DNA of 64,000 bases from Flavobacterium macacae. Its GTDB lineage: Bacteria; Bacteroidota; Bacteroidia; Flavobacteriales; Flavobacteriaceae. Numbering within the stretch: position 1 is the first letter of the stretch; every line of letters begins with the position of its first letter. The stretch lies in the NCBI RefSeq assembly GCF_003865365.1, contig NZ_RQVR01000002.1, positions 186,001-250,000 on the forward strand, in the 5' to 3' direction. Below, one piece after another: positions 26,060 to 35,718 of this stretch. The notes beneath the pieces were generated by a model. That model did no database searches, was not told the DNA's origin, and worked only from the letters and a program-made list of their open reading frames with translations. The position numbers and the translations under genes were made by a program.

Positions 26060-27290
26060 ATTTTCTTTTTACAAACCATTTGTCGCTTAACGAAAGGCTT
26101 AAAAACACGTTTGTATAATTTTCTTTAATCAAACCATCGAACGTAGTTCCTCTTCTTCCGTATTCAAATCCAAGATTAATACTAGAAAACGCATTACCAA
26201 CTGGCAACCCAAGTCCCATTGTCACTCCATAATCTTTGATAGCTGTTCCTCCAACTACCAGACCCGTATTTTCATATTTCAAACCAGCTCTGTAGGTTAT
26301 CCTTTTAAAATAACTTGTAAATGACCTGTAATTTGGAATGTAATAACCTCCGATAGAATATCTTGTAGCATCTTCATAGGTTACATTTGTAATATCATTA
26401 TATCGGTTTCCAAAACCGCTTGTTTCTTGCATAGTCACTTCTCCACCAACAAACCATTTTGATTTTTCTCCAAAACCTGCACCAAAAGCAAACTTGCTTG
26501 GCATCTTAATTTCAGTATCGTCAACAGGAATATCAACTTCAACATCAATTATTTCATTACCCAAAAAAGTAGCAATTTTTCTGGTATTTTGTGATTTCAA
26601 ATTACTTTCTGGTGTGTATGTGGCACTTGCAAGAAATTCTTGCTTCTTTCCTATTTTCGTATTAAAAATAAGTCCTAAATTCACATTAAAACCACTAAAA
26701 TCAGACGTGTTTAATTCTCTTGTTCCTAAATAAACATCTGGATACGCACGTAATCCTTTGGTTTCTACGTTTCCAAAGTTATAATTGGCATCAATTCCCA
26801 AGCTAAATTTTGATGTAATTTGATATCCTGCACCAAGAAAAACTTTGTTTAAACCACCTTCTCCAGTATAATATCGATTTGGCGTAGTGGGCGAAGTTGA
26901 CGGAGAATTCACGGTATAACCAACAGAAGAATAAGGCATCAAACCAAAACCTACACCCAATTTTCCTGCTGGAAAAGCCAGTGCAAAATAATCTAAAGTC
27001 GTTCTTGAAGCGTCACCTTTAGCCTCACTTGTTTTTAAACTTGTCATACTGTGAGTAGCCCCAACAGATAATGTTGTCAGTTTTAATGCGGAATAAGCTG
27101 CTGGATTTTGAAGATTAACATGGATACTATCATTAAGAATCCCTATACCTCCCATGGCTCTGTTTTCTGCAGTTCCTTTAAATCGCACATCTCCAATTCC
27201 ATAATACGAATATGGCGATGCCGTTCCTTCTTGTGCTAGAGATGCTGCTGAAAAAAGCAAACCAAAGCTTACTATAATTTTTTTAATCAT
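26052..27290 (-). CDS. outer-membrane beta-barrel protein
   Basis: The 412-residue protein has a signal peptide (MIKKIIVSFGLLFSAASLAQ). A body of alternating amphipathic strands rich in Gly, Tyr and Thr follows and ends with an aromatic/charged C-terminus (SLSLSDKWFVKRKYE). The opening SPYSYYGIGDVRFKGTAENRAMGG and NPAAYSALKL resemble the FadL/PorV-like barrels of this phylum. The role is unknown; candidates are a hydrophobic solute channel or an outer-membrane anchor. It overlaps coaX by 8 bases upstream and the TPR gene by 8 bases downstream, so the genes are cotranslated. Confidence 0.85.
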   Translation of the reverse strand: MIKKIIVSFGLLFSAASLAQEGTASPYSYYGIGDVRFKGTAENRAMGGIGILNDSIHVNLQNPAAYSALKLTTLSVGATHSMTSLKTSEAKGDASRTTLDYFALAFPAGKLGVGFGLMPYSSVGYTVNSPSTSPTTPNRYYTGEGGLNKVFLGAGYQITSKFSLGIDANYNFGNVETKGLRAYPDVYLGTRELNTSDFSGFNVNLGLIFNTKIGKKQEFLASATYTPESNLKSQNTRKIATFLGNEIIDVEVDIPVDDTEIKMPSKFAFGAGFGEKSKWFVGGEVTMQETSGFGNRYNDITNVTYEDATRYSIGGYYIPNYRSFTSYFKRITYRAGLKYENTGLVVGGTAIKDYGVTMGLGLPVGNAFSSINLGFEYGRRGTTFDGLIKENYTNVFLSLSLSDKWFVKRKYE

Positions 27291-28017
27291 TGTTGATTTT
27301 GTATTGAAATAAATGGTTCAAACTTTCCAAAAGGAAATTTGAATTGGCAAATATGGTATTTTTTAATCGTTTAGCCAAAAAAACAGCGTCGCCGCCAGTT
27401 AAAATTATCGTAAATTTTGGATAAATCTGTTTGTACTCCGCAATGAAGCCGTCAATTTCATTTAAAACACCGTTAACTACTCCAGAATGAATGGATTCAG
27501 CAGTAGAATTGCCAATGAAATTCTCAGGGTTTTCTAATGCCAATAACGGCAATTTTGCCGTAAAATTATGCAACGCTTCATATCGCAGGCGCAAGCCGGG
27601 AGAAATGGCTCCGCCAAGATATTCATCGTTGTCATTGATAAAATCATACGTAATGCACGTTCCCGCATCAATCACCAGCCTGTTTTGGTTTTTAAATTGC
27701 AACGTAGCGCCACTGGCCAAAACCATCCGGTCAATCCCTAACGTTTTTGGTGTTGCATACCTATTTTTAAAAGGAAACTGATTTTCGTGCGTGATAAAAT
27801 CCACTTTTAAGTTTTTATCCAGCTTTAAAAAAACGTCTTTTTCGAGATTTCCGACCGAAGCAACCACTAAATTCGTCACTTTTGGAAAATTTTTTAAAAT
27901 ATTTTTAATTTTTTTTTCGAGCTCGTTTTTTAAAAAAACAGACTGTTCTAAAATGATATTGTTCTCAAAGACAGCACTTTTAATTCTGGTATTCCCCACA
28001 TCGATTGCTAAAAGCAT
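27283..28017 (-). CDS. coaX: type III pantothenate kinase
   Basis: CoaX carries out the first step of coenzyme A synthesis, ATP-dependent phosphorylation of pantothenate. Motifs are LLAIDVGNTRIKSAVF (phosphate-binding, residues 2-17), TLGIDRMVLASGA, LVIDAGTCITYDF with the catalytic Asp, GGAISPGLRLRYEALH, and ILTGGDA. I chose the ATG at 28017 because DVGNT lies at the very N-terminus in the family; a longer frame from 28047 would add ten residues with no family match. Length is then 244 residues, usual for type III enzymes. Its 3' end overlaps the barrel gene. Confidence 0.95.
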   Translation of the reverse strand: MLLAIDVGNTRIKSAVFENNIILEQSVFLKNELEKKIKNILKNFPKVTNLVVASVGNLEKDVFLKLDKNLKVDFITHENQFPFKNRYATPKTLGIDRMVLASGATLQFKNQNRLVIDAGTCITYDFINDNDEYLGGAISPGLRLRYEALHNFTAKLPLLALENPENFIGNSTAESIHSGVVNGVLNEIDGFIAEYKQIYPKFTIILTGGDAVFLAKRLKNTIFANSNFLLESLNHLFQYKINND

Positions 28018-28068
28018 ATAGTATAATTTGATTTTGCGAAGATACAAATTGATTTTTTTTTAAAATTG

Positions 28069-28100
28069 TTTTGGAGAAACTAAAAAACATCCTATATTTG
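28069..28100 (+). promoter_or_regulatory. promoter of tRNA-Phe
   Basis: TTTTG (28069-28073), exactly 19 nt, then TATATTTG (28093-28100) is a textbook Bacteroidota sigma-A promoter (TTG-N19-TAnnTTTG). It is the best promoter match in the window. Transcription should begin near 28107, about 34 bases before the mature tRNA. Confidence 0.85.
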
Positions 28101-28140
28101 CACCCGCAATGAACAAGTAGTTACTACTAAAAATTGTAAC

Positions 28141-28213
28141 GGTACCTTAGCTCAGATGGTAGAGCAATGGACTGAAAATCCATGTGTCCCTGGTTCGATC
28201 CCTGGAGGTACCA
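28141..28213 (+). tRNA. tRNA-Phe (GAA)
   Basis: A complete cloverleaf is visible. The acceptor stem GGTACCT/AGGTACC is perfect, the D stem is GCTC/GAGC, the anticodon stem ATGGA/TCCAT encloses CTGAAAA (anticodon GAA), and the T loop is TTCGATC. The discriminator is A and CCA is not encoded. The T stem CCTGG/CCTGG has a U-U mismatch in its middle pair. Confidence 0.97.
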
Positions 28214-28214
28214 C

Positions 28215-28246
28215 AAAACCCGAATAGAAATATTCGGGTTTTTTGT
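28215..28246 (+). terminator. terminator of tRNA-Phe
   Basis: AAAACCCGAATA and TATTCGGGTTTT form a 12-bp stem with a GAAA loop followed by a T-run, two bases after the mature 3' end. Confidence 0.92.
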
Positions 28247-28368
28247 TTTATATACTTTCCCAAAACCAACGCTTCCAAAATCTTAATATTCTTATAATAA
28301 AGTAGTACTTCCGATAAAGTCGTGATTTTTATATTTATATTTAATATGAAAATCTTAAAATAAATGCG

Positions 28369-29931
28369 ATGGTTTGGTGGAAAAAAGTCTTGATCGGAAT
28401 AATAGCCTTAATTGGTTTGGTGTTTGTCGCAAACATCGGGCTGAACTTTTGGATCAAAAAAAGACTGCCAATCGTGATTAACGAAAATAATGATTCGCCT
28501 TACCAAATCACTTACAAATCGCTTGATGTCACCTTGCTGGATGGAAGCGCGACCATCAAAGGAATTACTTTGGTTCCTAAAAAATCGTTAGAGAAAAAAG
28601 ATATAAAATCAGGAATTTACGCCAATATTGTCAGTATCAATGTGGAGAATATCAGCGCTTGGTCGATTTTGTTTAGCGATAGAATTAAAGCTTCTAAAAT
28701 TTCGATAAATAAACCCGAAATTATCTTGTTTAAAGCGGATGAAAGGGCACTGAACAATCCAAAAAGCATTACTGATAAAGTGGTCGCTCCGTTTAAGAAC
28801 ACGATTTCTGTTTCAGATATTTATTTATTTAACGCGAGTCTTGAGATTATTTCTACCAAGACCAACAAAGCTTCATTGTTAGTTCACAATCTTTCAATGC
28901 AATTGGACGGACTGGTTTTGGACGATTCTACTTTAGAAGAAAAAATTCCGTTTACCTACCGTGATTTTAAGCTGGACTGCGACAGCATTTATTATCGTGC
29001 CAGCGAATTTTACCACATTACCGCCAATAAAATCCACTCAGATAAAAAGGATTTGAAGATTGCGGATTTCAACTTAATTCCAGAATACAACCGGCCTGAA
29101 TTTGTGCGCAGAATTCCGAAGGAAAAAGATATTTTCACGGTAAACGCGGATGAAATTCGCATCAATAATATGGATTGGGGTTTTAAGGATGACAAATTCT
29201 ATTTTAATTCCACGAATATTTTTTTCGAGAAAGTTTTCGCGAATATCTACCGGCCAAAAATGCCTGCGGATGATTTATCAAAAAAACCGCTTTACAACAA
29301 ACTGCTTCGGGAATTAAAATTTCCGCTTCACGTGGATACGCTGGCCATACGCGAATCTACGTTAGAATATGAAGAAGAAAAAACTTTTGAAAAAGGGGCC
29401 GGATTATTGTCTTTCAATAAATTTAATATGTTTGTGACCGACATCAATTCGGGTTATGGACAGAAAAAACTTCCGGATATGACAATCAATGTCAATTGCC
29501 AATTTATGAATGTTTCGCCGATGAAAGTAACTTGGAAACTGAATATATTAGACAAAAATGATGGTTTTAACATCGAAGGAAGTATTTTGAAATTTCCGGC
29601 AAATCAGCTAAAGCCGTTTACAAAACCGTATATGAATGTGGCCGTGGACGGAATGCTCAACGAAGTTTATTTCAATTTTACCGGAAACGACAAGACTTCA
29701 AAAGGCGATTTTGCGATAAAATATGACGACATAAAAGTTACGATTTTCAGAAAAAACAAACCGCAGAAAAAGAACAAACTTCTCACTGCGGTTGGTAATT
29801 TATTTGTAAAAAATGACTCTGACGAAAAACTCGTGGAAGCCGAAGTCGAACTCGAAAGAATTCCGGAGAAATCATTTTATAATTTCTTGTGGCGAAATAT
29901 CGGTGAAGGCCTCAAAAAGACTTTGCTTTAA
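28369..29931 (+). CDS. membrane-anchored AsmA/DUF748-like envelope protein
   Basis: The 520-residue protein has one N-terminal helix (KVLIGIIALIGLVFVANIGL, about 6-25). A long beta-rich periplasmic region follows, with repeating patterns (TYKSLDVTLLDGSATIKGI, ASKISINKPEIILFK, FSVSDIYL-like strands) as in the AsmA/DUF748 superfamily. Those proteins form lipid-transfer grooves or bridges between the two membranes, or affect outer-membrane assembly. No AsmA C-terminal signature is obvious, so assignment is by overall pattern. The start ATG follows the tRNA terminator by about 120 bases. It converges on the next AsmA-like gene with a 4-base overlap of stop codons. Confidence 0.75.
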   Translation: MVWWKKVLIGIIALIGLVFVANIGLNFWIKKRLPIVINENNDSPYQITYKSLDVTLLDGSATIKGITLVPKKSLEKKDIKSGIYANIVSINVENISAWSILFSDRIKASKISINKPEIILFKADERALNNPKSITDKVVAPFKNTISVSDIYLFNASLEIISTKTNKASLLVHNLSMQLDGLVLDDSTLEEKIPFTYRDFKLDCDSIYYRASEFYHITANKIHSDKKDLKIADFNLIPEYNRPEFVRRIPKEKDIFTVNADEIRINNMDWGFKDDKFYFNSTNIFFEKVFANIYRPKMPADDLSKKPLYNKLLRELKFPLHVDTLAIRESTLEYEEEKTFEKGAGLLSFNKFNMFVTDINSGYGQKKLPDMTINVNCQFMNVSPMKVTWKLNILDKNDGFNIEGSILKFPANQLKPFTKPYMNVAVDGMLNEVYFNFTGNDKTSKGDFAIKYDDIKVTIFRKNKPQKKNKLLTAVGNLFVKNDSDEKLVEAEVELERIPEKSFYNFLWRNIGEGLKKTLL

Positions 29932-32678
29932 TTTTTCTTGTATTTTGTTTCTTCGATTTCATCACCCGTTTTACTGAAAACTTTGATTTTTGGCGCTTCC
30001 GAAGTTCCTGTAACCACTACTGGAATTCCGATCAAGCCTAACGGTGGCAAACCGACACGAATTCTCAAGTCAAGCTGTCCGTCAAAGCTCGTTTCTCCTT
30101 TTAAGCGAAGTCGGAACAATGCGATTTTCATCTTGGTTTCTTCAATGCTGATGATATTATTTTTGATTGAAGATTTAATATCAACCTTGCTCAAATCAGG
30201 ATTATCAAGGGATTCAAAGTCGGTATCTTTGCTTAATTGTCCAAAAAGTTTCAATCCGTTTACTTTTATTTTACTAAGCGAAACAACGCCATTTCCTTCC
30301 AATGAAGGGTAAATTGGTTGCATTCCTTGGTTCAAATTTCCTTTTACCGTATAATCTAAAGAAATAATACCTTCGGCTTTTTCCGCAGCCGAAGGCAATT
30401 CCCGGAACATTTTAATTTCTTTATACGCTCTTTTTACGTTGAAATTTTTAGCTACAAAACGAATGTCAAAAGTGGCTTCTTTTGGATTCAAATCATCATA
30501 AAAGCCATTGATCCCCACATTGCAATCAATAATGTCAAAGTTGATTTTTTCAAACAAAAGTTTTCCGTTTCTGACCGCCACATTTCCTAAAACATTTTTC
30601 AATTTCAAGCCATCGTATTCCACATTTTTAGCATTAGCCAAAAGTGAAACATTCAAATTTGTAGGAAGTAAAATGACTCCCGAAGATTTTGGATTCTCTT
30701 TTGCTACATCTGACTTGTCATTTGGTTTTCCGGTTGCCGTTGACGTTTCCGCCATAAATTCATCGGCTAAAATGTTATCGGCGTCAATAACAAAGTTTCC
30801 TTTTAAGGTTGCATTTTTCTCCAAAAAGAAATTAATCACGTTTTGCAGATGTCCTTTTAAGGCAAAATCGGACTTGCCATAATTGGCCGTAAATTGGTCA
30901 AAATTCATCTTATCTTGATTGAAAGTGAACAGGCCTTGCTTGATCAAAAACGGTTTCGGAAACAATTCTGATGTTGTTCTTATATCTATTAACGCCAAAC
31001 TTCCTTTGTTTTGCAATTTTGAGTATTGCCCGTTTGTCGCGTAACTTTGTTTTCCTTTTAATGACAAATCTGCTTTGGCATAACCGGTAACATCCAAACC
31101 ATCTTGTTTAAAAACCTTGTAGATTCTTGAAATATCGAGTTCGCCTTTGGCAACAACATCATAATTTACATCTTCAAAATTGGACAAAATTGCCTTGACA
31201 AAAACTGGTTTTCCTTCAAAAACAAATGAAGCAGGATTCAGCTGAATATCAACATCTTTAAATTTTCCGGTTTCATTTTTAATCGCACCGATAAATTTTA
31301 TATCGGTAATTGGATTTGGATAATATTCAGTTTTCACTTCTCCGTTTTGCAGGTTTATGACACCCGCGGTTACCGGAAACAATTTCTTTTCAGCATTATA
31401 CTCGCCTTTCGCCTTAACGGAAGCAGTCAAGTTTCCTTTAAAATCAAGACCGTCAATACCAACAGATCTGGACAATTTTGACAAATCTAATTTTGATTTC
31501 AAGTCGGCAAAAAGAGCCATGTTCTTGAGACCTTTAGAATTTATTTTGGCACTCAGATAATCTTCGCCAATATTAAAATGCAACGTATCTAAATCAACAA
31601 TCAGATTTTCTGTATCTAAAGACGGTAAAACCGTTTTAAATTTTAAGGAAATATTAGAAGTCACAAATGGAGAATCGCTATAGGCAATCGAGCCTTCGCG
31701 AATGTTCATTGCGAAAGCCAAATCGGGTTTTTTATTCAAGGAAGCATTGTAATTTCCTTTAAAAGTCAAGAGCAGATCGGTTCTTCCTTTTACTTTTGTT
31801 TTTTCTAGCCAAGTTACATATTTTGGTGGCAATGCCGTAAAAACGTCGTTCAACCGGCTGTTATTGGATTCTATTTTTAAATTGACATCATACCCGTCTC
31901 TCAAGAAATTCATCTTTCCGATGAAACTTATGGGCAGTTTATTAATCTTCAAATCGTTTTGCTGAAACACAAAAGCCAATGAATTTGTATTGATTTTGGT
32001 AATTAAATCAGCGTCAACTTCTTTATTTTTTAAGTAGGTTTCTCCGTCAAAAGTAAAATCGAGCGATGCGATTTTAGCTTCGGTATACAGGTCAAAAATT
32101 GACTGGTCAAGATTTCCTTTACCCACATAATTAAATCCTTTGGCATCGATATTAATTTTAGCCGAAATATCATTGTATTTCAGCCTCACATTTTTAATAT
32201 CAATTCTTTCAAGATGGATTGCCGTTTCTGTTGAATCTGTAGCAACTTCTTTCTCATCAGAAATATAAACGTTGTAATTGGCCTGCCCTTTTTCATTGAC
32301 TTTGACATTAATCAATCCGTCTGAAACAAAAATTTCATCAATATTTACGACTCCATCAAAAATCAAATTCTTTAAGTTGATTCCGAAACCAATTTCTTTG
32401 GCAGAAACCAAGGTATCCTTTTTATAAGGAGCCGAACCTTTCAACACCAAATCATCTAACGAAACGGTCAACGAAGGAAAATGTCGAAAAAACGAAAGAT
32501 TTGATTCTTTAAACTCTAGTTCTCCGTCTAATTTTTTATTTGCCAGCGTTTTAACCTGCTCGGCAATAGTTCCTGGAAAAAGCATTGGTATCAAAAACAG
32601 TAGTAAAAGAATGCTTCCGATAGTGATTCCTGTAATTTTCAGAATCTTGATTCCTGTTTTTTTATAGTCGAATTTCAT
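29928..32678 (-). CDS. AsmA family protein
   Basis: The product is about 916 residues when started at 32678 (MKFDYKKTG). The frame is open to 32774, but those extra 32 residues (Cys- and Asn-rich) do not look like a leader, while the chosen start puts a membrane helix at about 15-35. Next come the AsmA-type opening LKGSAPYKKDTLVSAKEIGFG and many beta-repeat units. The AsmA C-terminal domain includes GNGVVSLSKIKVNGLKLFG, LRLKGETSFDGQLDLRIRV and GTSEAPKIKV. These proteins span the periplasm and are tied to phospholipid traffic and outer-membrane integrity. It is separated from the sus operon by that operon's terminator. Confidence 0.88.
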   Translation of the reverse strand: MKFDYKKTGIKILKITGITIGSILLLLFLIPMLFPGTIAEQVKTLANKKLDGELEFKESNLSFFRHFPSLTVSLDDLVLKGSAPYKKDTLVSAKEIGFGINLKNLIFDGVVNIDEIFVSDGLINVKVNEKGQANYNVYISDEKEVATDSTETAIHLERIDIKNVRLKYNDISAKINIDAKGFNYVGKGNLDQSIFDLYTEAKIASLDFTFDGETYLKNKEVDADLITKINTNSLAFVFQQNDLKINKLPISFIGKMNFLRDGYDVNLKIESNNSRLNDVFTALPPKYVTWLEKTKVKGRTDLLLTFKGNYNASLNKKPDLAFAMNIREGSIAYSDSPFVTSNISLKFKTVLPSLDTENLIVDLDTLHFNIGEDYLSAKINSKGLKNMALFADLKSKLDLSKLSRSVGIDGLDFKGNLTASVKAKGEYNAEKKLFPVTAGVINLQNGEVKTEYYPNPITDIKFIGAIKNETGKFKDVDIQLNPASFVFEGKPVFVKAILSNFEDVNYDVVAKGELDISRIYKVFKQDGLDVTGYAKADLSLKGKQSYATNGQYSKLQNKGSLALIDIRTTSELFPKPFLIKQGLFTFNQDKMNFDQFTANYGKSDFALKGHLQNVINFFLEKNATLKGNFVIDADNILADEFMAETSTATGKPNDKSDVAKENPKSSGVILLPTNLNVSLLANAKNVEYDGLKLKNVLGNVAVRNGKLLFEKINFDIIDCNVGINGFYDDLNPKEATFDIRFVAKNFNVKRAYKEIKMFRELPSAAEKAEGIISLDYTVKGNLNQGMQPIYPSLEGNGVVSLSKIKVNGLKLFGQLSKDTDFESLDNPDLSKVDIKSSIKNNIISIEETKMKIALFRLRLKGETSFDGQLDLRIRVGLPPLGLIGIPVVVTGTSEAPKIKVFSKTGDEIEETKYKKN

Positions 32679-32742
32679 AGTACAAATGTAATTGCAGGAA
32701 TTATGATTTCCTATACACATTTTTAAGAAATTAACATAAATA

Positions 32743-32777
32743 AAAATGCCTTTCTGAACAATCAGAAAAGGCATTTT
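32743..32777 (-). terminator. terminator at the end of the sus operon
   Basis: AAAATGCCTTTCTGA and TCAGAAAAGGCATTTT form a long stem, followed by TTTT on the minus strand. It lies about 30 bases after the amylase stop and just outside the AsmA gene. Confidence 0.88.
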
Positions 32778-32803
32778 AAAAAAAGAATAACTAACTCCAA
32801 ACT

Positions 32804-35665
32804 TTATTGTTTCATCAATTTTAGCGTTGCTTCACGATCTTGATCGTCAATCACCTTTACGATGTACATTCCTTGGTTTAAACTTTCGATTTCATATTGG
32901 TAATTAGAATCAAAATCTCCTTTAAATTCTTTGACCAATTGTCCGGCGATGGAATAAATCGAAACTTTCTTCGTATTTGTACTGATGTTGAAAATTCCTC
33001 TTGAAGGATTTGGATACAGTGCTATTTTTGCAAGATTGAAATCAACGGTATTCAAAACTGCCTGTCTGTTTCCATAAACCCTGAAACCGTCTGCTTCAAT
33101 TGAAACTGCTTGGTTTGTGCTAGTCACGACAAGCGGGGTTCCATCCATTAAATTGTACCAAGTTCCTGTAAAGGGAAAGTTTCCGGCATCATTTGTTGTG
33201 GCGTTGGTAGCGTTTGTCATTACAATCACATAACTCAACTCCGTGGTTTGGGCGGTGCTTGTAAATACATTTAGGCGCGTTTTCCCAGTGGTATTTACCC
33301 AAGTATGTTGCCCGTTTTTGAAAACATTTTGCGTTCTTTTCAACTCAATCATTTTTGCCCAGTCGTCATAAATTTTCTTTCTTGCCGTGTTCGCAAGCCA
33401 GTTTCCTGTCCATTGCGGTTGCGGTTTGGTATCTAATTTACAATCTCCGGCAATGGCATCATTTTGATTGTTTACCGTTCCGTTATTGCAGGTAAAAATC
33501 GAACTTTCGTAACCCAAATCTCCAAAATGGTAAATCATCTTTGGACCCGGAACTAATAAATGTACCGCTCCCATTGCCGACATTCTTTTTTGTGCTTTTA
33601 CCAGAATATTTTGTGTCTGGCCTGTTTCTGTCATCGCTTTATACATTACTCTTTCCTCGTCGTGGCTTTCTGCATAACCGATGAACATATTGGTCCCATC
33701 AGCAACTCCAGATAAATTGGTGCTGTTTCCTTTTAAAAAATTAGCATAAGCATCGGTCATTTTTCTCCAAAGCAATATTCCTTTTGAAATTCCGTCTGCG
33801 TCACCTGTTTTTCTATAATTTGCCCATTCCACTTCTTCAGTGTACGAACCTCCGTTGCCCAAATGTTCAAAAATCACATAAAAATTTGGGTCGATTGCCC
33901 ATTGCATATCTGCGTATTGTTTCAATTTTAAAACGCGATCAGCTTGGTACGCATTGGTACAGGTTTCTTGATTGGAACCGCCTGGACAATTTTGAGTAAA
34001 ACCTTTTGTCAAATCCCAACGGAAACCGTCAATTTTAAATTCCTGCATCCAATGCTGAATCGTTCTTTCAGAATAATACTGCGTCATATTGTTTGCGTTG
34101 AAGTGATTCAAATCAGTTCCAACATTATACGAATGCATTGCTGATTGATTTCCATAAGGATTTTCAGCTGTAATTCCGTTACCCCAACCGTCGTTGTCTG
34201 GATCGAGCATCCACATTCTTTCTAAAGGCGAACGGCTGAAAACGTGATTTAAAGCCACGTCAAGAATAACCGCAATACCGTTTTGGTGGCATAAATCGAT
34301 AAATTCTTTAAGTTTTGCTTCCGTTCCATATCTTTTATCCAATGCCATGTGATAAGCGGTGTTGTAACCCCAGCTTTCATTGCCCTCAAATTCCATTACC
34401 GGCATTAATTGGACTGCATTTATCTTCAGATTTTTAAAATAATCAATTCTGTCAATTAAATTTTGGTAGGTTCTGTTGGCGTCAAAATCCCGAACTAAAA
34501 CCTCATAAATCACTAAATCTTTTTTAGCGGGCTTCACAAAATTTAGTGTCGCATCACTCCAAGTATAATTGTAATGCGCATTTGGACCGGTTTGCAATAC
34601 CGTAACTTCTCTTTCTTGCCCCGCAGGATAAGCAGGCAAATTTGGATAAACTCCTAAGGTCTGAATTTCTGGATCATCAAACGGACTCAACACCAATGTT
34701 GAAAATGGATCGGCTGTTTTCACTAAAGCAGGTGAATTTGCAGGAAGATTAGTTTGGTCGCCTACCCAATATTGGTAATTATAAAAAGTTCCTGAAGTTA
34801 ATTCTGTCAATTCCAACCAAAATTTTCCGGTTGCCGGATCCTTTTTCATCGCATAAGCGGAAGTTGGATTGTAATTATTAAAACTTCCGGCCACATACAC
34901 AAAATCTTTGTTTGGTGCATTTAATACCAAAGTCGATTTTGTCGGATCGGCTTGATTGTAATTAATTCCGTCTTTCATCCCGGCAGGCAAAGCTTGACTT
35001 AATGCTCCCGGATTTACAACCACAGCAAAACTTTTGGTCAAGGTGGAAGTTCCTTGTGTTACTTCAAGAACGTAATTTTGGTTGGAAGTAATATTGGTAT
35101 GATTGTAAGTATAGCTTGCCGTTGTAGCGGTGTTGATCGTTGTTCCATTTGCTTTCAGAACGTAATTCGCATTTCCGCCGGTGTTATTTGCAGTAACGTT
35201 TAAATTGCCTCCTGAAGCCAAAATTGTGGTACTGTTTTGCCCTGGTGAAACCAAGTTCAATTGAAAGGCGCCTACGTTTAAAAAAGTATCTGCCGATTGC
35301 GGACTTCCCGTTGCGGCTCTAAAAACAACACAAATTTGAGTAATCGTGCTTGTGGTTGGAACTCCAAAAGAAGTGTATAAATCTGGGGTAAGATCTAATT
35401 TGTAAGTTGTTCCTGAAACTAAAGTCAATGCCGGCTGCGTGGCATTATTGTTCCAAGTTCCTTTCACATTTTGCCATTGGGCGCCATTTACCGTAAGGCC
35501 AATATGGGCGTAAATGATACCCGTATAACCTGCCAATGGGGTTCCTGCCTTATTAAAATTTATGGTTACCGGCCCGTTTGCCAATGCAGGCGAAGGAATG
35601 GTTACCGTTTGTGCTAAAGCCGAGAAACCGATTAGAAGTAAAAAAAATAGTGTAATTTTTTTCAT
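32804..35665 (-). CDS. secreted GH13 alpha-amylase with CBM48-like module and T9SS type A sorting domain
   Basis: The 953-residue enzyme cleaves alpha-1,4-glucans outside the cell. In order: signal peptide (1-18), an N-terminal beta-sandwich region (to about 230), a CBM48-like module (about 255-335, KDFVYVAGSFNNYNP), the GH13 barrel (about 385-770), and a C-terminal sorting domain (about 870-953, LYPNPSRGIFNIS to GMYIVKVIDDQDREATLKL). Catalytic residues visible are the Asp nucleophile in DGFRWDLTKG (about 551), the Glu acid in YVIFEHLGNG (about 597) and the Asp in AESHDEERVM (about 667). The sorting domain sends it through the type IX system, so it acts on extracellular or cell-surface starch. 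It is the last gene of the susC operon, separated from the susE-like gene by a terminator-like hairpin. Confidence 0.95.
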   Translation of the reverse strand: MKKITLFFLLLIGFSALAQTVTIPSPALANGPVTINFNKAGTPLAGYTGIIYAHIGLTVNGAQWQNVKGTWNNNATQPALTLVSGTTYKLDLTPDLYTSFGVPTTSTITQICVVFRAATGSPQSADTFLNVGAFQLNLVSPGQNSTTILASGGNLNVTANNTGGNANYVLKANGTTINTATTASYTYNHTNITSNQNYVLEVTQGTSTLTKSFAVVVNPGALSQALPAGMKDGINYNQADPTKSTLVLNAPNKDFVYVAGSFNNYNPTSAYAMKKDPATGKFWLELTELTSGTFYNYQYWVGDQTNLPANSPALVKTADPFSTLVLSPFDDPEIQTLGVYPNLPAYPAGQEREVTVLQTGPNAHYNYTWSDATLNFVKPAKKDLVIYEVLVRDFDANRTYQNLIDRIDYFKNLKINAVQLMPVMEFEGNESWGYNTAYHMALDKRYGTEAKLKEFIDLCHQNGIAVILDVALNHVFSRSPLERMWMLDPDNDGWGNGITAENPYGNQSAMHSYNVGTDLNHFNANNMTQYYSERTIQHWMQEFKIDGFRWDLTKGFTQNCPGGSNQETCTNAYQADRVLKLKQYADMQWAIDPNFYVIFEHLGNGGSYTEEVEWANYRKTGDADGISKGILLWRKMTDAYANFLKGNSTNLSGVADGTNMFIGYAESHDEERVMYKAMTETGQTQNILVKAQKRMSAMGAVHLLVPGPKMIYHFGDLGYESSIFTCNNGTVNNQNDAIAGDCKLDTKPQPQWTGNWLANTARKKIYDDWAKMIELKRTQNVFKNGQHTWVNTTGKTRLNVFTSTAQTTELSYVIVMTNATNATTNDAGNFPFTGTWYNLMDGTPLVVTSTNQAVSIEADGFRVYGNRQAVLNTVDFNLAKIALYPNPSRGIFNISTNTKKVSIYSIAGQLVKEFKGDFDSNYQYEIESLNQGMYIVKVIDDQDREATLKLMKQ

Positions 35666-35681
35666 AGACTTCGTATTAAAA

Positions 35682-35707
35682 AAGGGCTGCCTTTTACGAC
35701 AGCCCTT
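35682..35707 (-). terminator. hairpin between the susE-like gene and the amylase gene (attenuator or processing site)
   Basis: AAGGGCTG (35682-35689) pairs with CAGCCCTT (35700-35707) around a 10-nt loop. On the minus strand the stem is followed by six T. It has the form of an intrinsic terminator inside an operon, about 15 bases before the amylase start. Confidence 0.75.
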
Positions 35708-35718
35708 AATGAAATTAT

